Below are positions 11,350 through 26,495 of a DNA stretch of 64,000 bases, piece by piece. Position 1 is the first letter of the stretch. Each line of letters begins with the position of its first letter. Below the pieces are notes generated by a model that was not told the origin of the DNA, did not search any database, and saw only the letters and a program-made list of their open reading frames with translations. A program made the translations under genes and the position numbers. Origin of the DNA: Paramacrobiotus metropolitanus (taxonomy: Eukaryota; Tardigrada; Eutardigrada; Parachela; Macrobiotidae); NCBI RefSeq assembly GCF_019649055.1, contig NW_026570223.1:2852001-2916000 (forward strand), read 5' to 3'.

Positions 11350-12378
11350 ATGCTTCAGAACTGCAACAACAAAATCTACTTGCGGATAGCAGTGATATTT
11401 GCAGCCGCCATCCTAGTGCTGTGCGTTATGTCATTTGTTGGTAAACGCCGTTTCTCGAATGATTTCACGGATATCGAACTGCCACCAAAAGCCAAAAGGA
11501 AAACTCTGGAAGATCACGGCGCAAGCCTCACCAACGCTTCCAGTTCTAGTCGGTACCAGGCCGCGATTGCGCGCCAGTACACCATAATGCCGAAAACATG
11601 TGCGGAAATGCCGGTTAAGCCGTTTCTGGTCTTGATTGTATTCTCCCGCATTGATGCCTTTGATTTGCGCACCGCCATACGAACGACATGGGGATCGTTG
11701 GCGGATACAAAATGCGGTATTCGATTGCTGTTTATGTTTGGGCGAGTGTACAAGGATAATCTGCAGCGGAAGCTGGAAGCCGAAGCCGAAAAATACGGCG
11801 ACATTATCCAGTCCAATCAGTTTGACGATGTGTACCGCAGTGCGGCACAAAAGGCCATCCATCTGCTGCAGTGGTCAGCGGCATTTTGTCCCGAGTCTGT
11901 CTACACCGCCAAGATCGACGACGACAACTGGCTGAATTTGCCGATGTACTACAAATTCCTACAGACACACCAACACACGGATTACGTGTATGGCGCCGTG
12001 TTCTACAGTGGCACGACGGTCATTCGGCATACCGGCACGAAGTATTATGTCCCGCGTGAAGAGTACAGTGGTGATTATTATCCAGAGTATTTGTCCGGAA
12101 TTCTGTATGCGTTTCCCACGCGGTTTGTGCAGCGGATTCTGCAGGCCAGTCTTGAAGTACCGCGAACGTTTAATGACGACGTGTACGTTTGTGGTATGTT
12201 GACAAACAAGGCTAATCTCACCAGAAAAGCCGTGCCGAATTATGCATGGGATCAGAATTCCGCACAGCGCGACAGTAAATGCACCAAGAAGGACATGATG
12301 TGCATCCACTATTCTAATGCTCAAGATTATTACCGGATGTGGAAGGATCCGTGTTATACGTACGAAAGGATATGTTAA
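11350..12378 (+). CDS. GT31 glycosyltransferase (beta-1,3-galactosyltransferase-like), copy 1
   Basis: Intronless frame of 342 residues with type II Golgi enzyme architecture: short cytosolic tail, membrane anchor at about residues 11-31 (LRIAVIFAAAILVLCVMSF), a stem, then a Galactosyl_T (GT31) catalytic domain from about residue 85. Family marks are visible: FSRIDAFDLRTAIRTTWGS, the metal-binding DxD-type KIDDDNW, YPEYLSGILYAF, and FNDDVYVCG matching the GT31 (E/D)DVxxG motif. The C-terminal part is Cys-rich (SKCTKKDMMCIHYS). It should transfer a hexose from a UDP-sugar onto a glycan in the Golgi lumen; donor and acceptor cannot be read from sequence. A close tandem paralogue lies 2.4 kb downstream. 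Start chosen at the ATG 11350, which puts the anchor near the N-terminus. Confidence 0.92.
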   Translation: MLQNCNNKIYLRIAVIFAAAILVLCVMSFVGKRRFSNDFTDIELPPKAKRKTLEDHGASLTNASSSSRYQAAIARQYTIMPKTCAEMPVKPFLVLIVFSRIDAFDLRTAIRTTWGSLADTKCGIRLLFMFGRVYKDNLQRKLEAEAEKYGDIIQSNQFDDVYRSAAQKAIHLLQWSAAFCPESVYTAKIDDDNWLNLPMYYKFLQTHQHTDYVYGAVFYSGTTVIRHTGTKYYVPREEYSGDYYPEYLSGILYAFPTRFVQRILQASLEVPRTFNDDVYVCGMLTNKANLTRKAVPNYAWDQNSAQRDSKCTKKDMMCIHYSNAQDYYRMWKDPCYTYERIC

Positions 12379-14810
12379 ACGTTTTTGCGTCGCTCATTGG
12401 GTGATTGTTTAAGGTAGTCACAAACAACAACTTGAAAATTTTTATTGCCCATCGTTGTTCCTTTTTTGTTGATATGATCTTATAAAGTACCAGTTTCAGA
12501 GCTTAAAACATTTCTGCGAGTCTGTTGTTTTCTTTTTATTTCTAATCCACGACGTCGATGTGTACATATGCTAATGTTTGTAATACTTATGCGGTGTGTG
12601 TACCAATGGTACCAATGTTTGGACAGCGCACAAGCTGGCTGAAACTAGTGAAACGTTTTCGTACAGACTGTACAGATATAACGTATTAAATACAGGTATT
12701 TCAAGTGCTTGTCGGCGTTATCGGCACCGGTAGTTATGTGAAGAATTGTTGGAACTGTTCAACTGCAAATGAAAACAACACAGGTTGACAGATAAAATCG
12801 AAGAGATCGATGATGAAGACTATTTTTTTAGTACAGGGTTTTTCTTGTTTTACAGAATTCAGTAATAGGGGGATCCTGCATAAAAAATATATCTTCCAGG
12901 CCATGCTATTTGTACAACATATGCTCCACAAAGTGTTAAATATGGCATATTTATGCAGCATATTATTATAATTACTGTACAAAGTATAGATATAAGTACT
13001 GCATAAATTAATGGAAGCTCACAATTATACTCGTAATAACTGAGACTGTCAAAAAAACGTTTTCAGTTTAGTTAAATATATGCACTGTAGTAAACCAGTG
13101 AGTGCATACAACCTGTAAGCCCAGAACACTAAAAACAGGAGCTGGTAAATTTTATTAACCAGTAAGATACTTGTAAGTACTCGATAAGATGAAAGATCAT
13201 AGATGATACCTGAACAGCTTTCCAATTTAGGCACATGTTACAATTTGCAAATCCATTATCAAAACTGATGTGCAACGTAGCCCTAGAACTCTTTCGTTGG
13301 CGTTACGTCACATAAAGCGGCATCCCCATTTTTGGTTCTGGTAAAGGAGAAAGTACGAGTAAACTTTCAAAGGTCGCAGGGGTTGGTTTTTAGTTTCCTC
13401 ATTGCAGACTTTCTGGTTTACTTACTGTATAATAAAAAAAGAAAATTGGGTATACAGTGCGTAATTGCGTAATTAGATATGCGGTTTGTATTATTTCTGT
13501 TTCACATCATCATAGTACAGTAACTGTAAAACGAGAAACTGTTTAAACTTGCTAGTTTAACGATATATATTGCAACTGATGGTGAAGATATCTCCGCGCG
13601 CGCAGCTTAATTGCTCAAAAAGTGTCCGGTAAAGGCACAAAAATTGCATTTATCCAACTGAGGTTGCAGATATTTTCCATATATTAGGAAAAGCCCTAAA
13701 TTTTAAGAAAACGTCTTGTTTGATATATGCTTTTGCGCTAAACTGTTAATCCACGTGATCAATGTCGCCATTCGTCGCCAGTTTAATAAGCCATTAGTTG
13801 CACAAGCTATTGCTGGTCGAACCACGATACGCTGCTTAGTTTGCTTCTAAAAAGTGATCATATACTGAAATTGCTGAATGCGCAGTAAGATATCACGAAG
13901 TCAATGAAGATACTTGAATAAACTGATGATGTAGACAACTACAGAAAACATGATTTTCATGATTTTTATGAACTGCTACGAGAATGCTACGAGCATCGTC
14001 GACGTGCAGGCGGTCAAAATCAGACCCATAATTCGATTTGGTGTTTTCCTTTATTTTAGTCTTCCAGGAATACACTGCAAAACGTTTAGGAGGAAAAACA
14101 GGACATCGGAAACCATTGTTGACAGTAGCGCAGAACCAAGTTATTGACATATTACTTATAACGTGTCTCAAATAAAAACTAATTAATGACTTTTACAAGC
14201 AACGCACTTCTAACAGATCTTATGGATTTAATATATCGGTATGCGCACCGAAACCCAATAGTTACACCTAAAAGTTTTTAATCGCTTTATCTCAGATAGA
14301 AAATGTATAAGAGTGCATATTATGAAATCTTTGTGTGAAAAATTTATTACTTGCCATGTTAGCACAAATTCTAATTGCACGCGTTGTCTGGCAGCTAACC
14401 GGCTTACTATGCGCAAATACAATACTGCTGGTGTTTATGTTTTCCCGCGTAATCTTCGCAGGTCTCCTCGAGAAGTCAGACTTTGTTAAACTTTAAAATT
14501 CTTAATACAATTTATTTACTATTTGTGATACAGTAACTATGTTTAGTACTTGCTGTTAACCTACCTTCCAAGTTTTTCATCTTACGTACGCATCAAAAAC
14601 TGTGGTCAACAAACTCGTACACACATAGCATAATATTGTAAAGAAACTGCGGATTTATTTTTGTCTTACCTTACTATACCAATATTTCCGGCGTGTGGAT
14701 GTTCTTATTACCGCTGATATAAATTATCACCTGCCCAACATTCTGCAAACAGTGTTCATGTTTTATGGGAAACCGGGGAATCAAACGAGAATTTCCGGTT
14801 GGTAAGTTTA
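12379..14810. other. Spacer between GT31 paralogues
   Basis: AT-rich, no convincing gene. TACTGTA motifs occur at 12973 and 13423. Open frames such as 13893-14171 (-) and 13950-14147 (+) overlap each other and have no recognisable content. Confidence 0.5.
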
Positions 14811-15911
14811 ATGTTCGGCATCATGTTTCCCGAATTCATGGTACGGCGCAATCTGATTAACCGAAAGCAGCACCATTCGGCTCAGAATGTCAGCAGCAAA
14901 CTCTGGATACGGGTAGCTATTCTAATTGGAACAGCCGTACTGACATTATGCTTTACTTCGCTGATAAGTAATCGTCAGATGCACACGAGTTTTTACGAGA
15001 TTGAAATCCTGCCCAGACTCCTGTCAAAACGCCGCGTTCCCCTGCAAGAGCCAATCCGTTTGAAGTTGGACACAAATTTTTCCGGTCATGCGGATGTGAT
15101 CGCTCGTCAGTATACCATCTCCCCGAAACCCTGCAAAGACGTGCCCATGAAGCCGTTCCTAGTGCTGGTGGCCTTTTCGCGGATTGATGCCTTTGCCTTG
15201 CGAACAGCCATTCGTAAAACGTGGGGATCAGTGGCGGATCCGAATTGCGGCGTCCGCCTGTTGTTCATGTTTGGGAGGGTGTACAAGAAAAATCTCCAAT
15301 TGAAACTGGAAGCGGAAGCATTAGAGTTTGGTGACATTATCCAGTCCAATCAGTTCGACGATGTGTACCGCAGTGCAGCGCAGAAAGCCATCTATCTGCT
15401 ACAGTGGGGCGCCGCATACTGCCCCGAATCGGTCTACACCGCCAAAATTGACGACGATAACTGGCTAAACTTGCCGTTGTATTACAAGTTTTTACAGGAA
15501 AACCAAAAGAACGATTATGTGTATGGTGCCATGTTTAATGAAGGGTCACCGGTAATTCGCAATACCGGCACAAAATATTATGTTCCTCGAGAAGAGTTTG
15601 ACGGTGATGTCTATCCGGAATATTTATCGGGGATATTGTATGCATTCCCGACAAGATTTCTAGATCGGGTACTGCAAGCTAGTCTGGAGGTACAGCGGAC
15701 ATTTAACGATGACGTGTATGTTTGCGGACTGCTGACGACGAAAGCCAACCTCACGCGCATGCCGGTACCGAGATATGCGTGGGATCAGCCAGGTGCACAG
15801 AGGGATAGCAACTGTACAAAGCGCGATATGATGTGTATCCATTATTCAAAGGATACGGACTATTATCGCATGTGGGACGATCCGTGTTATACCTATCCGC
15901 GACTGTGTTAG
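14811..15911 (+). CDS. GT31 glycosyltransferase (beta-1,3-galactosyltransferase-like), copy 2
   Basis: Intronless frame, 366 residues from the first ATG at 14811 (later in-frame ATGs at 14823 and 14838 are possible). Type II anchor at about residues 32-50 (RVAILIGTAVLTLCFTSLI), stem, then the same GT31 domain as copy 1 with FSRIDAFALRTAIRKTWGS, KIDDDNW and FNDDVYVCG intact. The catalytic domains are highly similar (for example the run GDIIQSNQFDDVYRSAAQKA is identical), while N-terminus and stem differ strongly, as expected for an older tandem duplication under selection on the catalytic part. No frameshift or stop is seen, so both copies look functional. Confidence 0.92.
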   Translation: MFGIMFPEFMVRRNLINRKQHHSAQNVSSKLWIRVAILIGTAVLTLCFTSLISNRQMHTSFYEIEILPRLLSKRRVPLQEPIRLKLDTNFSGHADVIARQYTISPKPCKDVPMKPFLVLVAFSRIDAFALRTAIRKTWGSVADPNCGVRLLFMFGRVYKKNLQLKLEAEALEFGDIIQSNQFDDVYRSAAQKAIYLLQWGAAYCPESVYTAKIDDDNWLNLPLYYKFLQENQKNDYVYGAMFNEGSPVIRNTGTKYYVPREEFDGDVYPEYLSGILYAFPTRFLDRVLQASLEVQRTFNDDVYVCGLLTTKANLTRMPVPRYAWDQPGAQRDSNCTKRDMMCIHYSKDTDYYRMWDDPCYTYPRLC

Positions 15912-16641
15912 CATTTTAATTTTGCAACCGAGTTTTTTCCTCAACTTCTCAACTTTGTTGGTGTTCTTTCACGTATTCTCCCACTGATCCACAGTACCGG
16001 ACCGGCACAAATAATTGATTACTGATGTGACCGTAAACACTGCGTAGTCGTGCAGTAACAACAGGTTATAGACATCTATATTCGTATTTGGTGCACTTTT
16101 AATAGTTTTTTTTTCGCATTAAGCGCATTCTACTAAACGGTTCATTTGTTGCCGCCGTGTGAAAAGTACTGTAACTTCTTAAAAGATTATTTCTGGTTTC
16201 GCAGTATGTCTGTAACAAAGAAAATCTACAGAGTACCTGCCTTTGTCAGATGTAATAAAAATTATACAGCTTGGATTGCAGTTATTAATACAGTTATAAA
16301 TAAGACCAAAGCAGTTGTTTTCTTAAACTTAAAAATTTAATAGCTCTTGTCACCACGGACGAAAAATAGGCACACAATTGCATCGTACTATTCTATCGTA
16401 TTACACGTATGTACTGTATGTATCTGAACGCGGTAAAAGACGATGCCGATTTCTCACAATCAAACACAATGCAAAAGACAACGTTATTTACAATGCACAC
16501 ACGCACGGAATGGAAAATTTATACTCTACATGATTGAATTTACACTTCTTTTAAAAATTTTTTTTCTTAATGCTGGTTTATAACAGAACCTTACTGCACA
16601 ACAAACTGCAGAGACAAATGCCCAAATGTCAGTGAAAGTGT
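15912..16641. other. Convergent intergenic region
   Basis: Lies between the 3' ends of the second GT31 gene (+) and the kinase gene (-). AT-rich; TACTGTA at 16412. No gene seen. Confidence 0.5.
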
Positions 16642-18845
<2,204 letters not shown>

Positions 18846-20222
18846 CTGCAAACAAAGCAAAATAACACACTCGGAGAGCGAGAGAGGCAGAATCACTTCC
18901 GGATACACGACATACACTAAAAGTGACCAAGAGCAACGAACATCACGGACATCTAATTAAACAGGCACTAGATCTCTCGGCCTAACACGTACACAGCAAG
19001 GTCATGCCCATGTGATGTGGACGTGCGCAGTGAGGTAGGGGGAATTTACGCACACGCACTGTACGGGGTTACATGGCGAGAAATGGTTTAGATAAGCAAA
19101 TCATTTTGTCATGTCGCTGAAGTACTCCGTCAGATAGATGCTGCTGTGCTAAGTACGGCCTCACACAGTGGAGACGCACGTCGCGAGGATTGAGTCGGAA
19201 CGAGCAAAAAAGTCATTCGCTGTCGTGCGTGCATTTACGGCCGAGAGCGGCAGAAAACTCAATGGATGCAAAGGAGAAAAATGTAGAATAGCTGCTGCCC
19301 GGCCGTCGCCGACATGGTATATTTTTAGATGCAATGCTGTCGTGGATACTTGAGAAGCTGAGATCATAACGTCAAAATTGTTGAACAGTAGACACTGTGC
19401 CCATCTTTCTTGGTTCTGTGAAAGTACCATTTACGCTGTTCCGGTATGACAGCACCAGCGCAAAATATATAGCAGCGGAGTTTCCTAACGGTCATACAGA
19501 AATATTCACGTTTTTAAATTACATCAAGTTACAGTGCAGAATATGGTGGGTAGCCTTTGCATGGTAGCCAAGATGCTTTCGTTCCGTCAACAACTATTAC
19601 CCATACATTACGGTATTTCCGCACTACGAACCGGAACTTCCGAAGACCATTCTCGCAGCTTTGTGATTAACACTACATAAGTCATTAATCTGAGCGATTC
19701 ACATCAGGTTATGAGTACTACTTCTGTGTAATTATGTGTAATTGTGTATGCGACGCACCCAAATATCATGAGCCACTGCAGTACTTATTAAACTAACAAA
19801 TTTGTAACGTCGTCGTAAAATATGACAATTACATATTATGGCAATTAATGAACAAATGACAGAAACAGCGATCTGGGCAGCTATTTTTTGTTTTTATGCT
19901 GCTACTAATTCGTTCGAAATTTTGACTCGGGTCTTTCAAGTACTTCATTTTTATCCGGAGGGATTAGGGAAAGAACAGAAAATGGTGTGCTGTAAATGCA
20001 GTATTACGCTGGCCTGTTCCATACGAAACAATGAACAATAGGCAGAACAATTGGTAAATCTACAGTAAGTAAAAACAACAATAATATCAGCGAATGCCAG
20101 AAATCAGCTCGACCTTTTCACACAAATAATGCGTAATCGGCGGGTCCTGAATGTCACGGCGCTACTATCAACACATTCCGGTCGGAGCTAGAAAAATCCT
20201 ACTGTCATCCGGGGCGGATGGA

Positions 20223-20811
20223 TTACTTCATCCCGGGCAGACGCTGTCCGTGAAGTGGGTCGTTAATCGTGCTCTTTAAACTTTCCGGCATGGCCTCCAC
20301 CATTAAATCCACCTGGCTCTCGGCTTTTCCATGATCGTTAGTGGCGACGCACTCTACGAGAAAAAGGCTTCATTTAAAAAAATATTGTAGCGAGGACATT
20401 CATCGCATTATCCACTCTTAAACCATATTGGAAGAAGGAATACTGTAAAATCAGGTGTTTGGAAACCGCCATCCAGAACTAAAGTGCTCTGCACAATGCT
20501 TTTGTTGGTATAGGAAAGGTCAGCAGTAAATACCGCGTTGACCGCTAGGTCACCAATGATGACTTACTGTAGGTAGCGTCGTCGTCAGCAGCGGCCTCAA
20601 CAAAATTCAGTCCGACTGTTCCATCAGCTTCTTCAATAATCTTCAGTTTGCTGTGTCTGGCATCGGAAAGGGACAGCGGTTCATCGTTCTTTAACCACTG
20701 GATCTTGGGCTTCGGGTTGCCGCTAACCTTGCCGACGAAGCGAGCGGCAGACATTTCGATGACCTCGGATTTTTTCGGGGACAATGCCGTATCGAACTTA
20801 GGAGCCGACAT
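20223..20811 (-). CDS. I-set immunoglobulin domain unit; own gene or N-terminus of the MLCK
   Basis: Two exons: 20811-20568 (ATG, MSAPKFDTALSPKKSEVIEM) and 20353-20223, joined through a strong donor GTAAGTCATC. The encoded I-set Ig domain is complete: first Cys position replaced by Ala (MSAARFVGKVSG), then PKPKIQWLKNDEPL with the core Trp, then DDATYKCVATNDHGKAESQV with the Tyr-x-Cys of strand F. Read through to TAA at 20225-20223 it is a 124-residue single-Ig protein ending RLPGMK. Alternatively the AAGTAATCC at the stop acts as a donor (exon end 20227) and joins in phase to the kinase exon if the second AG of GCAGAG at 18844 is used. Ig domains next to MLCK kinases are normal, so the fusion is plausible. 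Confidence 0.8.
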
Positions 20812-20932
20812 TTTCGTAAGCGATATTTAGAAACGCAGAAATCAAAATTTATGGTATCCGAGCAAAACAATCTGTCAGTGGCTGTGATCTGTCTGCCAAG
20901 TCACTGGATAGAGTAGGCGAATACAGTTTTCG

Positions 20933-20941
20933 GTATATATG
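20933..20941 (-). promoter_or_regulatory. TATA-like element upstream of the Ig unit
   Basis: The minus strand reads GCATATATACCG about 125 bases upstream of the ATG at 20811. Position and sequence suit a TATA box; no initiator was identified. Confidence 0.35.
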
Positions 20942-23900
20942 CTAAAGAAAATCACGGAGATGCTACTGTCAGTGACGATGAGCCTGAATTTCTAACCGGA
21001 ATACCACCCGAACAGAATGGAACGAGTACAGTGGTGGGATATAAACATGTCTAGAAGGAAATGGACCAATCGCACTATTTGCTAGTGCCATGTAAGGCAA
21101 ACAACCGCCATTGCCCTTCGCATACACGCGTTAACTTCGGAGTGAGAGAGTAGCGGCCAACGCCCGCTGAGTTATTTTGGGATTGTTGTTGATCTTGATG
21201 GCTGTTAGTAGGCTACGGAAAACTCGGCGAAAGTGTACTCAAATTTGTGGAACTAAGTCACTCCTTTAATCTATCAGAACGAATGCGTAACGTTAAAAAA
21301 CGTTCCTGTCAACACTGCGCTGTCCAAGTACTACCAAGTTGCGCAGTCAAATCTTGAAATACGTTAACAAAACAAAGAAACCGCAAATACAGTAAGCTAG
21401 CGAATACAATACGGGAACTAAGAATTCTGAAATCAATAAACGGGTACAGACTAAAGAATGGATGGATGGCGTAGACAAGAAATTACGTATTCGGTAGGGT
21501 AGACGAAAATCTAAAATGTCTCAATTTTCAGATAAACTGGTGATTAGGTCACTATTTAAAAAAGAAGAATCTGCCCATACCCCATATATACGAATTCGAA
21601 GGATTGTAAGAAATGCCCCTTTAATACTTTAATACAGATCTTTCACATGTATTGTTAGCAATAAGACGATACTAATAACGCACAGAAGTTTTCGTGCTTC
21701 AGGGTCGCTGATCACAATCAGCCATGTTAAATGGTAAATGTTACGGTGCAAATACCTCTAAGTAAATGTTACAGTGCAAATACTCGTACGTTGGTTCCCT
21801 TTGTCCCAAGAGGTCACGGTTTGACAGAGACGGTCGAAGATGTGCCAGATGCACACTGCAGTTATTGCACACCTGTTTAACTGAACACCTGAAGTTTGTT
21901 TTTCTATTTCGGCGTTTTAAACAGTAGGTACTTGCGGCGAAGAAGCAAACTGTTATATTAGCGCATTAGGCAAAAAGCTTGTCGAAAAGACAATAGAAAA
22001 GCGGTCTGAAACGACGCATTAATACTTCTACAGTTCTACTGCTTCTACACTGAAGCGCGGAGATGCGTCATGTGTTTCAGAAACCTCGTCGTGTTGCAGA
22101 AGAACTGACGAAGAATATTATGTACAGAAATAAAGCCGCGCAGAAAAAAATCTGTGGTTAGAAATGCAGAAGACCCCGATAAGCTTTCCCTGTATCGTCA
22201 GTTGCAAAATTTCGTACATTTAACTTTGCTGAGCTAACCACATTTGCCTTAAACAATGCCTGGTTCACGATGTGATGTTAGTACCGAATCAAATAAGCAT
22301 TACTTTCTGTGTATTAATAACGGTTCCCACGAGAATTAATCGTCAGATAAATACAAATAATGTTGATCATTCATATTACTATAAATGTATAAGACAACAA
22401 GTACATAGTATGAACGATGCATGTACAATAAATGGTAGACAAACTAGCGACTGGAACAGCTTGTTGCATTGGTCATCAATGGGTTGTAAGATCCGGCACC
22501 GGATGTGCCACGTCGCGGATTTTGGCAAAACGGGCGAAGCTTACAGTATTCAGTCACAGCAGCTGTTATCCATAAGACCACTCGTATAAAAGATTTGTAC
22601 AGGTACGTCACCATCATATTATAGATACTGTACGAGCAGTCAGTTTGCTGATTTGTATGCAGCAGTCATGTTCCAGCGGCGTACTGAAAACTTTTTTTAA
22701 ATGGGACCCCGCTCGAGAAAACTTGTTACAACCCCTCAAGGATAACCCTCATTTCTACACCTCCATCGCTTGAATGAGGGTCACACATAGATTTCTGGTA
22801 GGATTGGAAATTTGGAAGCGAATGCGCTGAGTCACGCCCGTTGATCAAACAAAAAAAGAATCTCCTCACGCTGTGACACTTGATCTAACTGCTGACACGA
22901 TAATTACAATACGATACGTGGCACTTGCTATTAAATTCTTTTTTTGGGCTCTGAATCTGTTGATCGAAGTCCATAAAATTAATAACAACACTAAAGTGCG
23001 GGATGTTTAACTGCAACACTGGTGTGGTGTACACTGTCCAGTATACCCTATTAAAAACGCGTTAGTTTGACAATCCTGCTACGGGAAGTGCAGATACGTC
23101 TACGCAAAATGCAGTTGCAAAACACGAGTGCGAATTCAAAAAAATGTACGTAATAACAACCTGTCGGTGACTGGAGAAAACGTTTACGTAAATGCCGAGG
23201 ACAGTGGACATGTTAGCGAAAGTTTTGTGCCAGCTAAAACAAAAGCCGACTCCAAAAATTTGCATTAAAAAGTAGCACCCTAGGGCGGGAGTCACCTGAT
23301 ACAATGCTTTACATCTATTCGTTTTTCTTGTAATCTACAAAGTACTTGCATAAGCGCGCACGGCCTATAGTTTTTTAGCCAACACACTCGTTTTTTGGAA
23401 AGCGATCTGTTAATGGCACAAATCGAAGGAAAATATTTGCCAGCTATACAACAACAAATTTTCCATGTGTTACTGTTATTTAGTTACGAGTTTTGGTCCG
23501 TGGTATTGCCACCGGTACCTGCTGCATAAAACAAACAGAAACTTAGCACGTGTTACAATGGTCAATGGACAGAAGATAGCGTGATTCAAAAGCCGAAATA
23601 TGAATTAATGTCACAGCTTTCAACCATACAGTGTTTCCACCTATTCCAGCTCTCTTCTACTGTATGATCAAAAAACTTCCGCTTAAAACCAGTCATCATG
23701 TTGACATCTAAAATTAGCCGGCCGATCTTTTAAGTTTTATGTAACGCACACGGTCATTTTACTATATACTTACTAATATTTAGAGTAAGTCAGTTGCGTA
23801 AGAACATTTTTGCTCTTGGTTCTAGATTGTATCTGGTTTTTAAGGTTTCGGCTGTATACACTACAGTCTTGGTCAGCAATTATTGGACAAAGAAGCATTC

Positions 23901-26495
23901 GACCACCATACACGGATTATGGGTACTTTTACTGAATGCATTATGGGTACTGCCACTGTGGAGAAGATCTAATTTAGCCATATGTTTAAATGAGCAGTCC
24001 AATTTTTAGAAACGAAAAAACTATTGCATTACTTTAATTAAAAATAACGTATGATGCCTTTGTCGGTCAAATAATTTCTGGAACGTATACACGTTTATAT
24101 TTTAGCGAGCACGTTGGTTATTCGAAATGTTAGGGTAGTCAACTTTACAGTAAAAATAACTTGACAGCAAAAACAATACACTTAACTCGTAAACACGTAC
24201 TGCTACCAGTTTTTACAAAGTATTTAACAAAATTTCACTAATAAGCTGCCAACGATAACTGCACTTATGAGCAGTCATGCAGTTTTTGGTCGTTTTACGG
24301 CGCGTAACTCAACCCGCTGTAAGGAAGCAGCAAACTGCATCACAAATCCAAGCAAAACGAAAGTAAGGTTTAGTACAAAAAGATGTTTTTCACCGAAATT
24401 AGCTAGTGCCGACGAATACCAACGATACGATCAATGTTGCATGAGATTTGGTGTGTTGCAACATTCGAACGACATTGTTTGCTTGTCATTAACTTACCTT
24501 ATGGAATTACAAACGACGTGTCTTGCAAAATCCTCCCAGACGGCGCAACACAAAATAAAACTAATTCAACGGAATAATATGGGATCCCACGGCAGGAAAT
24601 TGTGCTTAACAAGCTGTTGCTTCCTTAAACTTTCCGCAATTTGTCCACGTTGTTGCCGGCAATGTGATATTAGGTTACGTTGTGCTTACGAGGAATAAAG
24701 GACCGACGGAACGAAAAGAATTCGGATCCAAATAAACTAAAGCAGATAAAATCAAAACATAATGATGACTTTCCGGTATAACGCATTACAGCTACTCTGC
24801 AAACAGCAGCGACAGGCTGATATTACATACTCGTATTTTCTGAGAACACAAAGTAGTAGTACTCCATATAATTAACAACTGTAACGAATGGAGTATGTGT
24901 AGCCATAACTTTCATTATCAGACACACAAACGTCGAGCTACGATAAGGATGTGTAATAATCACTCTCTTCCACATGCGTGGTAATGACATTCCCAAGATT
25001 CCTTCACGTTTTGTAATCATTTGAGCTTGCCTTTTACCGGCTGTTCGAACTTCAGACCAGCGTTGCCGCCATGTCGGCTTGCATGGCTGATAGAAGTGTT
25101 ACATAAGGTATGTAAAAGTGCGGTGTACATGTACATAATACTGCATTGCTGCGCTCGACGATGATGTACTAAAACGAGAAATAGGTTTTTGGAAATTGCT
25201 TTCTTTTGTAGAAAAAACCGTGACGAGGAAACAAAGCAGCATAAATGATTGCACATTCTACTGACAACTAAGCGTAAAAATCCGTCACAATTAAAAATTA
25301 GAATCTGTGATCTCTCATGAATTGTAAAATGATGCCATTTGGACCATCAAGATCTGAACTGAAGAAATACAGAACTCATTACATGGTCATGTAATACTTA
25401 TACTGCGGTTCAGATCAGCTGCAAATCTGCAGAGTAAGTGTTTGCTGCTTCCTTATGATCCTTGTTTTTCAGATACGATAGTAGCAGCAAGGTAGTAGTT
25501 CTTCTTTTAGGGTCCGGAAGACTGTCATTCTGCGTCCACAAATCTTATGAGCCCTAAAAATTTAATACTTTGAGAACGTTTCTGTGATATTACAGACTCC
25601 GACGACCAGGTTTAAACTTTTCTTATGGTCACATCTTCACTATTAGAAATGTATACATACATTATTGTCTGATGTGCATGCACTTAGTTTGTTTAAAAGA
25701 TGAATAAAAAATCGGTATCCAAAAGACAAGCAGTGCTTAACAGACGTAAGCATTTTGACAAAGCCGGCAGATCGATTCATGCAATTAGCCATGTTCAAGG
25801 TAAGTGCCCAATAGACAGATGGCACTTGTTGACACTATCCATCAAACATCGTATATATATATACATATTTCTAATGACATGACATCCATAATACCAAGTT
25901 CATCGCAGTGCTACTACCTTGTTTGTTTCTTTAATAAATGTTTCTGTCCGGTAGGATTGTAATAATAATATGCCGTATGGCTACTGGGATCGAGTACTGA
26001 CTGGCCAGTTTGCCACTGTAATCGCTGTCATAATACACGTACCGGCAAAGTTTAATGCTGACAAACGCACTGGTCAGACGGTCTGACGTATGTTGAGTTG
26101 TGGCGTATGTACAAACTGGTATACGGGTGCAATCTTGGACAACTTCATGCCATCCTTAATAGTGCTCAATTTAAAGTGTTGATCGAGACCACTTTAGTGT
26201 TGGGACGAAGAGGTTTTTTTTCGCCAGTCTATATATCAATACGATTATACACCATTGAACTGTCCACAGTCCGAGTGGACCGGAAGGAAATTTGATCATT
26301 TGGCGTTGACAGAAGTTGGCATGATGTGCCGGCGCGCAGTGCATCTGTAGTATATGTGTGTGCTGATATGGTCGATGTCTCGATGACATATTTAGTGTAC
26401 TTCCTGTCTCATCCCTTGTCGGCCCACTTGGCCTTCGCAGGCTGTTCCTGAGCGACAAATGTCTAACCTCAGGAAGTGGCGGATACGGTCTAAGG
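20942..26495. other. Gene-poor 5.5-kb region
   Basis: I find no exon chain here on either strand. The longest frame is 143 codons at 24267-24698 (+), rich in Cys but without signal peptide, splice partners or family match. A short (TA)n run is at 25851-25862 and TACTGTA at 22625. It holds the upstream regions of the Ig/MLCK gene (-) and the first MMP gene (+), so distal regulatory elements are possible. Confidence 0.5.

Noticed and set aside
24267-24698. 143-codon plus-strand frame with many Cys
   Set aside because: No signal peptide, no splice partners, no domain, and composition like its non-coding surroundings.
25017-25256. Minus frame with tail NAGLKFEQPVKGKLK
   Set aside because: The end resembles a terminal exon, but no upstream exon, start or homologue could be found.
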